NCBI GenBank assembly: GCA_017429765.1 | Contig: JAFROJ010000056.1 | Coordinates: forward strand, 1 to 64,000 | DNA from: Bacteroidales bacterium | Lineage (GTDB): Bacteria; Bacteroidota; Bacteroidia; Bacteroidales; UBA932 | Direction: 5' to 3' | DNA: 64,000 bases | Part shown: in pieces, positions 26,062 through 35,603 of the stretch | Layout: every line of letters starts with the position of its first letter | How positions within the stretch are numbered: position 1 is the first letter of the stretch | Position numbers and translations under genes: made by a program | Notes under the pieces: model-generated | Database searches by the model: none | The model's input: only the letters and a program-made list of their open reading frames with translations | Told to the model about the DNA's origin: nothing

Positions 26062-26503
26062 GCGTCCCGAGGTCACTGAGGTCCGGAAGCTTGACCAGAA
26101 GTCCTTTTTCGGGTTGCTCTCGGAGTTCCTCGAGGAGGGCAGGACGGTCAGGATCACGCCCAAGGGTGAGAGCATGCTTCCGTTCATAAGGGGGGACAGG
26201 GACAGCGTGACGATCGGGAGGCTCTCCCGTCCGGCCCGGAAAGGTGATATCGTCCTGGTGAGAATAGGTGACACCTATGTCATGCACAGGGTGTTCGAGA
26301 TCGAGGGAGACTCCCTGACCCTGATGGGGGACGGGAATATATCGGGCAAGGAGACCTGCTCCGGGGATGATGTCATCGGAGTGGTGACAGAGGTGATCAA
26401 GAAAGGCGGAAGGGTCGTCAGGCCGGGCAGAGGCCGGTTGTGGCGCCTCCTGAAGCCTGTCAGAAGATATTTACTTGCTATTTATAAAAGAGTTTTGAGA
26501 TGA
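26054..26503 (+). CDS. S24/S26-type signal peptidase-like protein without a membrane anchor
   Basis: The 149-residue protein carries GESMLPFI with candidate nucleophile Ser40, KGDIVLVR near 63-70 and YVMHRVFEIEGDSLTLMGDGN with His78. The His-Arg motif is that of SipW/archaeal/ER-type signal peptidases, which use a Ser-His pair. I see no N-terminal transmembrane segment, so it is probably soluble or peripheral; the C-terminus is basic and slightly amphipathic. In this cassette it may remove a leader peptide. Coupled by overlaps on both sides. Confidence 0.78.
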   Translation: MSERPEVTEVRKLDQKSFFGLLSEFLEEGRTVRITPKGESMLPFIRGDRDSVTIGRLSRPARKGDIVLVRIGDTYVMHRVFEIEGDSLTLMGDGNISGKETCSGDDVIGVVTEVIKKGGRVVRPGRGRLWRLLKPVRRYLLAIYKRVLR

Positions 26504-26766
26504 GGATCAAGGAAGGGTTCGTCCTGCGCTCCATCGCCGGGCGCCACATAGTGATAGGGGAGGGCATAGCCCAGGTCGATTTCAAGAAGATGGTCTCCAT
26601 GAACGATTCGGCGGCCTTCCTTTGGAAGAGCGTCGAAGGCAAGGATTTCACTGTCGAGGATCTCGCGTCCCTCCTGACCGGTGAATATGAGATCTCCGCG
26701 GAGGAAGCGGCCTCTCACGCCGCCTATGTGGCCTCCAAATGGATTGACGCGGGTTTGGTGTCCTAA
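26500..26766 (+). CDS. PqqD-like peptide-recognition (RRE) protein
   Basis: The 88-residue protein matches the PqqD fold in size and pattern. It has a beta-hairpin FVLRSIAGRHIVIGEG, a central MNDSAAFLWKSVEGKDFTVEDLASLLTGEY and a C-terminal helix ending WIDAGLVS. PqqD domains bind leader peptides of ribosomally made peptides and present them to modifying enzymes. It starts within the ATGA overlap with the peptidase-like gene and ends 16 bases before the ABC exporter. Confidence 0.83.
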   Translation: MRIKEGFVLRSIAGRHIVIGEGIAQVDFKKMVSMNDSAAFLWKSVEGKDFTVEDLASLLTGEYEISAEEAASHAAYVASKWIDAGLVS

Positions 26767-26782
26767 TAAGCGGGACAAGGTC

Positions 26783-28420
26783 ATGAAGGATTTCAAGACA
26801 TGCGTCAAGGGGTTGTGGCGGATCTCCAGGCCTGTGCTTTGGAGGGATCTGGTCACGGTGCTCCTGGGTGTTGTCAGGGTCTGGGCGTCCCTGTCTTTCG
26901 TGTGGATATGCAAGCGTCTGGTCGACATCGTGACAGGTGTCTCCGACGCCGGGCTAACCGGGCATGTATGGATCATGATCGGCATCATGCTCGCCCAGCT
27001 CCTCTGCGGGATCGCCTCGAATTACTGGGGATCTTACAACATGGTGAAAACCCAGAACGAGATGAGGCTGGGTTTCTTCTTCCATGTCCTCGGTTCCCGT
27101 TGGAACGGCCGGGAGACCTTCAAGTCAGGAGACACCGTCAACCGCCTGGAGGAGGATGTGCGGGTTCTCTCCGAGCTGATCTGCTCGAGGATCCCGGACG
27201 TCATCATAACCGTCATCCAGCTTGTGGCGGCGTCGGTCTACCTTCTCACCATGGCCTCGTCGCTGCTCTGGGTGCTGGTCATCCTGATGGTCGCGGCTGT
27301 TCTCGGGTCCAAGATGTATTTCAACAAGATCCGCCAGCTGACCGCGCTGATCCGCTCTGAGGACAGCGATGTCCAGCAATTGATCCAGGAGAATCTTCAG
27401 AACAGGGTCCTGGTCTTGACTTTGTTCGGAGTGGGCAATGTCGTCTCACGGCTTTCCGGACTTCAAGACCTGCTTAAGAAAAACACTGTCAAAAGATTAA
27501 ATTACAACGCTATAGCCCGTGGATTCATGAATCTCGGATTCATGGGAGGCTACGCCGCGGCCTTCCTCTGGGGAGTCTTCGGGATCAAGGACGGGACCGT
27601 GACCTACGGAATGATGACCGCCTTCCTCCAACTTGTCGGGCAGGTGCAGAGGCCGATCAGTGATCTTGGCCGGCAGGTTCCGGCTTTCATCAAGGCTCTC
27701 ACCTCTGTCGAGAGGCTGCTGGAGCTCGAGGATCTCCAGATCGAGAGGTACCGCGGCGACTTTCTTTTCCAAGAGGCTCCCGGCATCCGCCTGGAAGATG
27801 TCTCTTTCTCCTATCCTTCCGACACGGGGCGCGACTCTGTCCTGAAGGGCTTCTCCCACGATTTCAAGCCCGGAAGCCTGACGGTGATAGCGGGGCCAAC
27901 CGGGATCGGGAAAAGCACCTTGACCCGCCTCATGCTTGGCTTGTTGAAGCCCTCGTCAGGCAGCGTGAGACTCTATTCGGAAGGCAAAACACGTACGGCG
28001 GACGCCGACACGCGCTGTAATTTCACCTACGTCCCCCAAGGCAACAGCCTTTTGAGCGGCACGATCCGCGAGAACCTGCTCCTGGCCAACCATGACGCCA
28101 CTGACAAGGACATCGAGCGGGCGCTGAGACTCGCGGCCGCCGAGTTCGTCATGGACTTGCCCGACGGCCTGGACACGGTCTGCGGGGAGAGCGGCGCGGG
28201 TCTCTCTGAAGGGCAGAGCCAGAGGATCGCCATCGCCAGGGCCCTTCTTCACCCCGGCGGGGTGATGATCCTTGACGAGGCCACCTCCGCCCTCGACATG
28301 GACACAGAGGAGCGTCTTCTTGAGAATATCCACTCGACTTTCGGGGGATCCAAGACCATCGTGTTCATATCCCACAGGCCGGCCGCCGCCAGGGTGGCTG
28401 ACGACATCGTCAACCTTTGA
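26783..28420 (+). CDS. ABC exporter (fused permease and ATPase)
   Basis: The 545-residue half-transporter has a six-helix membrane domain (about 1-310) and a C-terminal ATPase: Walker A GPTGIGKST, Q-loop YVPQGN, signature LSEGQSQR, Walker B VMILDEATSALD and the switch His in VFISHRP. It lacks an N-terminal C39 peptidase domain, so leader removal would need another enzyme, such as the S26-like protein encoded two genes upstream. The start at 26783 was chosen because the open frame upstream overlaps the PqqD-like gene in another frame. Likely exports the cassette's product. Confidence 0.88.
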   Translation: MKDFKTCVKGLWRISRPVLWRDLVTVLLGVVRVWASLSFVWICKRLVDIVTGVSDAGLTGHVWIMIGIMLAQLLCGIASNYWGSYNMVKTQNEMRLGFFFHVLGSRWNGRETFKSGDTVNRLEEDVRVLSELICSRIPDVIITVIQLVAASVYLLTMASSLLWVLVILMVAAVLGSKMYFNKIRQLTALIRSEDSDVQQLIQENLQNRVLVLTLFGVGNVVSRLSGLQDLLKKNTVKRLNYNAIARGFMNLGFMGGYAAAFLWGVFGIKDGTVTYGMMTAFLQLVGQVQRPISDLGRQVPAFIKALTSVERLLELEDLQIERYRGDFLFQEAPGIRLEDVSFSYPSDTGRDSVLKGFSHDFKPGSLTVIAGPTGIGKSTLTRLMLGLLKPSSGSVRLYSEGKTRTADADTRCNFTYVPQGNSLLSGTIRENLLLANHDATDKDIERALRLAAAEFVMDLPDGLDTVCGESGAGLSEGQSQRIAIARALLHPGGVMILDEATSALDMDTEERLLENIHSTFGGSKTIVFISHRPAAARVADDIVNL

Positions 28421-28449
28421 GAACTAGCGTGATTGATAACTCAATTAAT

Positions 28450-29553
28450 ATGAAAAGACTCGCTCTCGTGGCCGGGATTATTCTTGTCGCGGTCACCTCT
28501 TCCGCCCAGCACAGGGCGGACAGGCAGGACCTGACAGATCCCGCCTCGTCGACCATCATCCTTTTCGGGGACCCGCAGGGATATGTCAAATACGACATCA
28601 ACCAGCCTATCTTCGAGATCACAACCCTTTGGGTAGCGGACAACGCCGACCACCTGAACATCAAGGCTGTCCTGTGCACGGGCGACCTTGTGGAGCAGAA
28701 TGACAACAACGCCCTCAACCGTGACATGCTCAACCAGAGCAGCGCTCAGATGTGGGAGAGCATAAGCCGCTCATTGGAGAGGATTGACAACAAGGTGCCT
28801 TTCATTTCATGCGGCGGCAACCATGACTATGGCTTCAGGCGCAGCGAGAACTACAACACCAACTTTCCGAAATACATCACCTTCGAGAGGAGCTCGGCCT
28901 ACAAGGAGTGCCTGAAGGCCGAGTACCCGAACAGGAAGGGCGACGCGTCGATGGAGAACGCCGCCTTCGAGTTCGAGATGCCGGGTTGGGACCATAAGAT
29001 ACTCGTTGTCAGTTCCGAGTTCGCACCCTCGGAGGGCGCCGTGAAGTGGGCCAGGGATCTCGTCACATCAGACAAGTACAAAGACGACTATGTGATCTAC
29101 CTGACTCATTCCTACCTCCACGCGAAGAGCGCCGAGCGTACGGCGACCGAGGGTTATTGGGTCACCAAGCAGGAGGGGAACCACTCCGGGCAGATGCTCT
29201 GGGACAATCTTGTCAGCCAGGTCCCGAATATCCGGATGGTCATCTGCGGTCACACCGGCTCTCCAGCGAAGAGCGGCGATCCCGAGGAGGATTACATAAT
29301 GAGCACGGCTTACCGGGTGGACAAGAATGTCGCCGGTAAGCCGGTTCATCAGATGATGTTCAATGTGCAGACTCTCGGAGGAGGCTGGGAAGGGAACGGC
29401 GGTGACGGATGGATCCGTATCCTGGAGTTCATGCCGGACGGGAAAACCGTCAAGGTCCGCACTTATTCACCTCTTTTCGGTATCTCTCCCTTGACCAGGC
29501 ATCTCGCCAAGCGCGAGGCCCCTCACGACCAGTTCGACATGGTCATCGAATAG
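28450..29553 (+). CDS. secreted calcineurin-like metallophosphoesterase
   Basis: The 367-residue protein has a signal peptide cleaved near SSAQ and the metal-site blocks GDPQGY, TGDLVEQN, GGNHDYG, LTHSY and CGHTG. These are the usual order for a two-metal phosphoesterase. It would act in the periplasm; the substrate is unknown. It starts 29 bases after the exporter gene on the same strand, so it may be the last gene of that transcript. Confidence 0.86.
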   Translation: MKRLALVAGIILVAVTSSAQHRADRQDLTDPASSTIILFGDPQGYVKYDINQPIFEITTLWVADNADHLNIKAVLCTGDLVEQNDNNALNRDMLNQSSAQMWESISRSLERIDNKVPFISCGGNHDYGFRRSENYNTNFPKYITFERSSAYKECLKAEYPNRKGDASMENAAFEFEMPGWDHKILVVSSEFAPSEGAVKWARDLVTSDKYKDDYVIYLTHSYLHAKSAERTATEGYWVTKQEGNHSGQMLWDNLVSQVPNIRMVICGHTGSPAKSGDPEEDYIMSTAYRVDKNVAGKPVHQMMFNVQTLGGGWEGNGGDGWIRILEFMPDGKTVKVRTYSPLFGISPLTRHLAKREAPHDQFDMVIE

Positions 29554-29562
29554 GGGAGGAGT

Positions 29563-31275
29563 CTACCTCTCCTGGATCCTAATCTCCTGAGGCTTGACGT
29601 AGCGGTCGCCGGTCTGGGCTTTCACCGCGTCGATGAACACGGGTGAATAGGCCGGAGTCGCTGGCCTCTGGAAGCCGGGACCCGGACGTCCGGACACGAT
29701 CTCGCCGTTCTGGCTGGCCCGGATGCTCTGGTCGTTGTACTTGACAATCAAGAGCTTGGCAAGCTTGTCCCAGCGCTTCATCATCATGTCTGTGTAGGAG
29801 ATGGTCTTGCCAGTCAGGTAGGTGGTAAGGTCTGAGGGTGTCAGTTCGGCGGCCCTCTTCTCGACCTCCTCCTGATCCTTGGCGTAGAAGTCCTCAAGCT
29901 CGGCCTGGGCCTCCTTTAGGTCTCCGATCATGGCGCTGTAGCGGGGATAGACCATATTCGCCACGAAGTTGTTCATCCAGAAAGCGCTCTCGGTGCTGAA
30001 CTCGTTCATGCTGTTGTTCTCGCCGCGGAAAGGATCCGGGACACGGTTGATTCCGCAATAGGCGGGGACATAGGCCACCATCGAGGCGTCGTCCATGTTG
30101 AAATAGGTGACACCACCGACGGCGTCGGGAAGCCAATCCCTCATCTGGCAGACCATTGTCATTCCGCTCTGCTGGCAGCCGATAGGCCTCTCACGGAACA
30201 TGTCGGTGCCGTCGCTGGACTTGTAGTTGACGGGCTGGTTGCGGTAAGGGGAAGCCCAGGGGCCGGCGCTGAGGTCGGCGGTCATGTCAAGGGCGGTGCC
30301 CTCGTAGTGGTCGCGCATGTCGTTCATGATGTCGCGGACGGAGACGGGCTGGGCAGGCTTGATCCACAGAGGGAGATGGTCGATCTCGGACATGTCGCCG
30401 TTGATGTAGGGAAGGTACTTGTCCATCTCGGCGGTGTCGTAGTGGTGGCGGAAGAAACTCCAGACACGGGCCTCGCAGTAGCGGATGGTGCCGAAGTCCA
30501 TGGGGCCGTAGGCCTCGCGGAAGCTGAAGTCAGCGTCGGGACCGTCGTAGTAACCCATCTCACGGGCGAAGGAGATGATGTCGGCGCAGTACATGCACTC
30601 GTTCTCGACGACGCAGAAGCCGAGCTTCTTGTCGACCTTCTTGGCCTGAGGGAATTTCTGGATGCGGCTGGAGTTGGCGTAGGCGCAGATGCAGTCGTCA
30701 GGGACTCTCATGGCGATCCAGATGGCGCCCTTGTTGTCCTTACCCTTGCCGATGATCTCCATGATCCAGGCCTCGTCCTTGTCGCAGATCGCGAAGGACT
30801 CTCCGGAGCTGTTGTAGCCATATTCCTGGACAAGGTTGTGGATGCAGGCGATGGCCTCACGGGCGGTTGTGACCCTCTGGAGCACGATGCCCATCAGGGT
30901 GAAGTAGTCGAAATAGCCCTCCCTGTTGACGAGCTCGTTCCTGCCTCCCCAGGTTGTCTCGACGATTGAGACCTGGTTCTCGTTCATGAGGCCGACCACT
31001 CCGTAGGTGTACTCGGCCTGGGGGATAAGACGCTGGTTCATGCCCATTCCGGGGCCGAAGCCTCTCAGGGCTATCATCTCACCGGGGGCGTGACGTCCGG
31101 GGGCGCTGTAGGTGAGGGGGGACGCGAAGCCGAAGCCGTCGCAGTTGTAGGTGCAGATGACGCTCCCGTCGACGGAAGCCTTCTTGCCCACGATGAGGTT
31201 CGTGCAGGCGAACGCGGCGGCGGTGATGAATATCATCGCGGCCGAGAGGATTGCTTTCTTCATTGTCCGATTCAT
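29563..31275 (-). CDS. C69-family dipeptidase (Ntn hydrolase)
   Basis: The 570-residue product has a signal peptide ending AAAFA followed directly by Cys-Thr-Asn (CTNLIVGK). The Cys would become the N-terminal nucleophile after cleavage, as in the C69/PepD family. Downstream blocks SIVETTWGGRNEL and GESFAICDKDEAWIMEI are typical. It would hydrolyse dipeptides in the periplasm. A start at 31263 (MKKAIL) is equally plausible. It lies 34 bases downstream of the papain-like lipoprotein on the same strand. Confidence 0.9.
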   Translation of the reverse strand: MNRTMKKAILSAAMIFITAAAFACTNLIVGKKASVDGSVICTYNCDGFGFASPLTYSAPGRHAPGEMIALRGFGPGMGMNQRLIPQAEYTYGVVGLMNENQVSIVETTWGGRNELVNREGYFDYFTLMGIVLQRVTTAREAIACIHNLVQEYGYNSSGESFAICDKDEAWIMEIIGKGKDNKGAIWIAMRVPDDCICAYANSSRIQKFPQAKKVDKKLGFCVVENECMYCADIISFAREMGYYDGPDADFSFREAYGPMDFGTIRYCEARVWSFFRHHYDTAEMDKYLPYINGDMSEIDHLPLWIKPAQPVSVRDIMNDMRDHYEGTALDMTADLSAGPWASPYRNQPVNYKSSDGTDMFRERPIGCQQSGMTMVCQMRDWLPDAVGGVTYFNMDDASMVAYVPAYCGINRVPDPFRGENNSMNEFSTESAFWMNNFVANMVYPRYSAMIGDLKEAQAELEDFYAKDQEEVEKRAAELTPSDLTTYLTGKTISYTDMMMKRWDKLAKLLIVKYNDQSIRASQNGEIVSGRPGPGFQRPATPAYSPVFIDAVKAQTGDRYVKPQEIRIQER

Positions 31276-31309
31276 TTGATATACAATTAATTGTGAGTGA
31301 ATTAACTTT

Positions 31310-31969
31310 TCATTGTGTCCTCACGGTCCTGATGGCCTTGGAGCGGGACATGTCCTGCGGGTTGGTGCCAGGGACGTCCTGGGGAATGGACTGGCCGATC
31401 AGGCCGAATAATTGCCGCCAATAAAGGGGAAACTCCCCGTCGGCGTCCTTGAAGTTCATGGGAGCGATGTCGAAGACGGGTTTCCCGTCCTCTCCGACAT
31501 AGCTGTCCCTCACCAGCTCGCTGCAATAGAGGGAGTCGTTGTCCGGCAGGAAATGAACGTCGTAGGGGAGCCCGAGGAACTTCTTGGCGTTCTCCACATA
31601 TTCCCCGGCCTTCGAGGGGTCGACGAGCCTTTTGACTATGAGTACTGGAAGCGAGCCGTCCTTCAGGGTGAAATCCGAGTAGAAGGTGTCGATCGGATGA
31701 CGGTCAACACCGTGGGCGATGGTCGCGTCGATGATCCAGGTTGTGTCGGCCGAGACCTCGGCGATCGCGACGTGGATGAGGTTGAGGCTGTCCGGGTCGC
31801 CGGTGGCGCTGGTGACCGCCCCCTCGAAGGAGTCCTCCTCGATCGAGTAGTCCATAGGTATCCCGACGAAAATGAGATCACCGGTCTGAAGGGTCTCCAC
31901 AGAGGATTCCCGACATGAGACGAGGACGGCGGAAGCCAGCGTGGCCGCTAGTAACGCTTTTTTGAACAT
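31310..31969 (-). CDS. YiiX/NlpC-P60-like permuted papain-fold lipoprotein
   Basis: The 219-residue protein has a lipoprotein signal (VLVSC) and the permuted NlpC/P60 pattern of YiiX/YebB-like hydrolases: LQTGDLIFVG, a His in LNLIHVAI and the putative nucleophile Cys in YCSELV. These cleave amide or ester bonds in murein peptides or lipids. The first ATG at 31969 is used; an upstream TTG is in frame but adds only four residues. It follows the acyl-ACP thioesterase by eight bases. Confidence 0.75.
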   Translation of the reverse strand: MFKKALLAATLASAVLVSCRESSVETLQTGDLIFVGIPMDYSIEEDSFEGAVTSATGDPDSLNLIHVAIAEVSADTTWIIDATIAHGVDRHPIDTFYSDFTLKDGSLPVLIVKRLVDPSKAGEYVENAKKFLGLPYDVHFLPDNDSLYCSELVRDSYVGEDGKPVFDIAPMNFKDADGEFPLYWRQLFGLIGQSIPQDVPGTNPQDMSRSKAIRTVRTQ

Positions 31970-31977
31970 ATTAATAT

Positions 31978-32724
31978 TCAATTAATTCCGAACTTGACGC
32001 AAAAAACGGGAGTGTCCCCTCTGCGGCCTTCCACATAGGAGTGGCCTTTCTCGACGGCGCGGTAGAGGGCGACCTCGTCGCCGGGCCTGGTCTCGTGATG
32101 GAAGACTATCTCCACCTCGTCGACCCTGATCCCTTTCTCCCCATAGTCCAGGCAGTCCATGGCCCAGGCCACGTATCGCGCGTTGTTGGTGTGGCCGACA
32201 AGGTCTATGTCTGAATAAGCGACCTTGCGGGTCATGACATATTCGTGCCCGACGGATCTCGGCATCATCACCTTGCCGGCCGGAGTCTCGATAGCGAAAT
32301 CCCGGCACGCGGTGTCCTCCGAGGGAAGGACATCCTCAGGCCTCGCCATCCTCCTGTCGGTCGTGTCGATCACAACCCAGGAACTAGTGGCCTCCACCAT
32401 CCGTCTCCCGTCAGCCCCGGACACCTCGAAGTCCCTGACGAAGAAGGGACCGAACGCCCCCCTGTGCCAGGTGCGGATGGTTATCTCGTCACCCCAGACG
32501 GGCGCCTCCAGGAATCGGAAACGCATCCTGGAGAGGACCCAGGCCATATTCTTGACAATCAGCTCGTCGTAGCCGAACCTCATCACGGCGGCGGCTTGGT
32601 AGGCCATCTCCTGAGCCATGTCCATGAAAGCGGAGGGCTTCAGCCTTTTGGCTGAATCCACCTCATGGCACTTGACCACAAAGCTGTCGCGGACTTTCCG
32701 GTCCGGCTGGACGGTGACGCTCAT
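31978..32724 (-). CDS. acyl-ACP thioesterase (FatA/FatB type)
   Basis: The 248-residue double-hotdog protein begins with FVVKCHEVDSAKRLKPSAFMDMAQE and contains WVLSRMRFRF, IRTWHRG and the catalytic-region motif DLVGHTNNARYV near 193-204. The family releases free fatty acids from acyl carrier protein in the cytoplasm. It lies three bases after potD, an unexpected partner for a polyamine importer. Confidence 0.9.
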   Translation of the reverse strand: MSVTVQPDRKVRDSFVVKCHEVDSAKRLKPSAFMDMAQEMAYQAAAVMRFGYDELIVKNMAWVLSRMRFRFLEAPVWGDEITIRTWHRGAFGPFFVRDFEVSGADGRRMVEATSSWVVIDTTDRRMARPEDVLPSEDTACRDFAIETPAGKVMMPRSVGHEYVMTRKVAYSDIDLVGHTNNARYVAWAMDCLDYGEKGIRVDEVEIVFHHETRPGDEVALYRAVEKGHSYVEGRRGDTPVFCVKFGIN

Positions 32725-32727
32725 GAT

Positions 32728-34020
32728 CTATCTCCTTTTACCCTTGCCTCTTGAACGCTTCTTGCTCTTGGAGGCCACCGCGCCGGCCACGAGGGCGACA
32801 AAGAGAGCGCTGATGATGATGTAAGTCATGGCGCTGGCGTTGCTGCCCTTAACCCTGGACCACATCTCGATCAGCATCTGGGAGTCCTCGCCCCAGTCAT
32901 GCTCGAGGGTGCAGCGCTCGATAACGGACTGGTCGGGGTACATCACGGGATTGAGCCGGACAGAGTCGGCGTCCTCGCCGAAGAAGTAGGTCAGGTTGAT
33001 GGGGTCGTAGTCGTCGTCCTGGAAGTGTTCGAGAATCTCAGGGGTGCCGCAGGCGCTCACGTAACCGATCTCCTCGGAGTTGCGGATGGCGTTCTCAGGC
33101 TTGCACATGAAGTTGATGAAGTAGCTCGCCGCCTTGGTGTTCTTGGCGTATTTGGGAATAACCCAGCCGTCGAACCAGACAGTCGCACCCTCGTCGGGGA
33201 CGATGTAGTCGAGATCCACTCCCACATCGGCGGCCTCCTCCATCGCCCAGTAGGCGTCGCCGCTCCAGTTCAGGCTTATCCAGCCGCGCTCCTGGGTCAT
33301 CTGGTCCTTGCCGAAATCGGCCTCGTAGCCAGCCACCTGGCCCTTGATCTGCATCAGGTAATTCTCCACGAGTTCGACGTTCTCCCTCGACGGGACCGCC
33401 TCAAGCTCCTCGCGGGTGACCTTCCCGGCCGCGATCTCATCCTTCTTGAGGAAGAGGATGACCTGGCTGTAGATGTCCCTGGCCGCATCCTTCACGAATA
33501 TCTTATCCGCGTATTTCGGGTTGCGGAGAACGTCCCAGGTGCGCAGGTCCTCGGGATCGACATATTTTGTGTTGTAGATGAAGCCGGTCGTGCCCCACAT
33601 GTATCCCACGGCGTACTCGCTGGCGTCCTTGTCGCCTGTCACCAACGATTTGAGGCAGCTGGTGATGTACGGCGAGAGGCTGCCCTCGATGTAGTTGGGA
33701 GTGTCCCCGAAATCCATGTTTATGGGGAGGGCCAGGTCTGCCCTGAGCATCCTCTCGATGATGTAGTCCGAAGGACAGACCACGTCGTAGTCCTCGTGTC
33801 CCTTCTCGATTTTCGAGAGCATGGTCTCGTTGATGTCGAATGTCTGGTAGACAATCTTGACGGATTCCCCGGTCTGCTCCTCGTACCACTCCTCGAACTC
33901 CTCGATGAGGGTCTCGTCGATGTAGTCGCTCCAGTTGTAGACCTTCAGGATGTGGTCCCTGTCTTGGGAACACGCGGCTAAAGTGAGGGCCGCCGCCAGG
34001 ATGCAAAGTGTCTTTCTCAT
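32728..34020 (-). CDS. potD: polyamine ABC transporter substrate-binding lipoprotein (PotD-like)
   Basis: The 430-residue protein has a lipoprotein signal ending LAAC. The PotD/PotF fold shows LKVYNWSDYIDETLIEEFE near 25-43, the YDVVCPSDYIIERM stretch near 78-91, WGTTGFIYN near 142-150 and WFDGWVIPK near 283-291. These build the polyamine pocket. Unusually, the C-terminus carries a transmembrane helix (about 398-416) followed by a strongly basic tail. The lipid anchor plus a second anchor would tether both ends to the inner membrane. It is encoded last of the pot genes. Confidence 0.9.
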   Translation of the reverse strand: MRKTLCILAAALTLAACSQDRDHILKVYNWSDYIDETLIEEFEEWYEEQTGESVKIVYQTFDINETMLSKIEKGHEDYDVVCPSDYIIERMLRADLALPINMDFGDTPNYIEGSLSPYITSCLKSLVTGDKDASEYAVGYMWGTTGFIYNTKYVDPEDLRTWDVLRNPKYADKIFVKDAARDIYSQVILFLKKDEIAAGKVTREELEAVPSRENVELVENYLMQIKGQVAGYEADFGKDQMTQERGWISLNWSGDAYWAMEEAADVGVDLDYIVPDEGATVWFDGWVIPKYAKNTKAASYFINFMCKPENAIRNSEEIGYVSACGTPEILEHFQDDDYDPINLTYFFGEDADSVRLNPVMYPDQSVIERCTLEHDWGEDSQMLIEMWSRVKGSNASAMTYIIISALFVALVAGAVASKSKKRSRGKGKRR

Positions 34021-34029
34021 TTTATGGTG

Positions 34030-34836
34030 CTATGGTTGTTTCTTGGTTCTCATCTTGGCCTGCCTGACATTCATGATGACCAATAGGACAAGTATGACCG
34101 TGAATATCAATGTCATGAGAGGCCTGAGCTCAGGCGTGAGGCCGCCCTTGCGGGCGTCGGCGTAGATGTAGGTGGAGAGTGTCTCCAGGCCTATGGTCCC
34201 TCTTGTGAAGAAGGTCACAGCGAAGTCGTCCAGCGACATGGTGAAGGCAAGAATGAACCCCGAGACCATGCCTGGCCGCAGCAGGGGGATAAGAACCTTC
34301 CTGAGCGCCTGGGAGGGGGTGGCCCCGAGGTCGAGGGCCGCCTCGTAGATGTTCGGGTTCATCTGACCCAGTTTGGGCATCACGTTGAGCACGACATAAG
34401 GGGTGCAGAACGAGATGTGGGCGAGGATGACCGTCAGGTAGCCCTGGGAGAAGTTAAGGAACACGAAGAGCAGGAAGAGCGAGACACCGGTGATCACATC
34501 GGGATTGATCATCGGGATGTTGTTCAGGAACTGGATAGTCTTCCTCTTCCGTCCTTTCAGGTTGTATATTCCTATAGCCGAGACAGTTCCGAGCATCGTG
34601 GACACGATCGCGGCGACGAGGGCGATCAGCAGGGTGTTCTTGATCGCGGCCATCAGGCCGGCTCCACCGCTGACTCCGCCGGTGAATATGTGATTGTACA
34701 GCTCCATGGAGAAACCTGTCCAGTTGCCCAGGGTCCTCGCCTCGGTGAACGAGAAGATGACTATGAAAAGGATCGGGGCGTAAAGGATAACCAACAGGAG
34801 CCAGATGTACGCTTGGGCGAAGAACTTTCTCATCAT
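34030..34836 (-). CDS. potC: polyamine ABC transporter permease (PotC-like)
   Basis: The 268-residue, six-helix permease has the ABC importer EAA-type loop [25 protein letters not shown] near 164-188 that docks on the ATPase. SLDDFAVTFFTRG near 204-216 is a typical PotC/PotI sequence. Its start overlaps the end of potB (34833-34836). Works with PotA, PotB and PotD in spermidine/putrescine uptake. Confidence 0.93.
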   Translation of the reverse strand: MMRKFFAQAYIWLLLVILYAPILFIVIFSFTEARTLGNWTGFSMELYNHIFTGGVSGGAGLMAAIKNTLLIALVAAIVSTMLGTVSAIGIYNLKGRKRKTIQFLNNIPMINPDVITGVSLFLLFVFLNFSQGYLTVILAHISFCTPYVVLNVMPKLGQMNPNIYEAALDLGATPSQALRKVLIPLLRPGMVSGFILAFTMSLDDFAVTFFTRGTIGLETLSTYIYADARKGGLTPELRPLMTLIFTVILVLLVIMNVRQAKMRTKKQP

Positions 34837-35603
34837 ATGGTCCCTCCCTCGACCTCTCTCTCGTCACCGCCAAGGATGACTGTGGTCAAACCAATGATTA
34901 CCAGCATGATCAGCGACAGGGCGGCGCCATAGTTCCACATGGATGAGTTGATGTTCTCCTGGATGATGGTTCCGAACAGTTTGATCTTGTTGTTGGTGAG
35001 GAACTCGGAGATGGCGAACGTGCTCACCGTCGGCATGAAGACCATGAGTATCCCGCTTGAGATTCCCGGAAATGAGAGCGGCAGTGTCACCTTGCGGAAC
35101 ACCTGGGATGGTGTGGCCCCGAGATCCGCCGCGGCCTCTGAATAGGATTTGTCCATCTTGAGGAGGATGTTGTAGATCGGGTAGATCATGAAGGGGAGGT
35201 AGTCATAGACCATACCGAAGAGCAGGGTGCCCTTGCCGAGAGTGAACCCGAACACATTGAAGAGCTCCGCCGTGGCCAGTGTCCTCATCAGGGCGTTGAT
35301 CCACATGGGAAGTATGAACAGGATCACGGTGACAGCCGATTTATTCAGGTTCTTGTCCGCCAGAATGTAGGCTGCCGGATAGCCTAAAAGCAGGCATATC
35401 AAGGTGTTCTCAATCGCCACCTCAACTGACACGGCAAATGTGCTCAAGGCGTCGCTGTCGGTGAAGAACCTGGTCACGTTCGACAGGGTGACCCCCCCGT
35501 TGCCGTCCTGAAGCGCATAGACCAGGATGAGGACCAGCGGCAGGACCACGAACAGGATAAGGAATATCAGGTAAGGGATAGCCCAGTTACTTCTCTTGCT
35601 CAT
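34833..35603 (-). CDS. potB: polyamine ABC transporter permease (PotB-like)
   Basis: The 256-residue permease has six hydrophobic helices and the docking loop [25 protein letters not shown] in its second half. The ATG at 35603 (MSKRSNW) gives a short N-terminus before the first helix; it overlaps the end of potA by 17 bases. Forms the membrane channel with PotC. Confidence 0.92.
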   Translation of the reverse strand: MSKRSNWAIPYLIFLILFVVLPLVLILVYALQDGNGGVTLSNVTRFFTDSDALSTFAVSVEVAIENTLICLLLGYPAAYILADKNLNKSAVTVILFILPMWINALMRTLATAELFNVFGFTLGKGTLLFGMVYDYLPFMIYPIYNILLKMDKSYSEAAADLGATPSQVFRKVTLPLSFPGISSGILMVFMPTVSTFAISEFLTNNKIKLFGTIIQENINSSMWNYGAALSLIMLVIIGLTTVILGGDEREVEGGTI

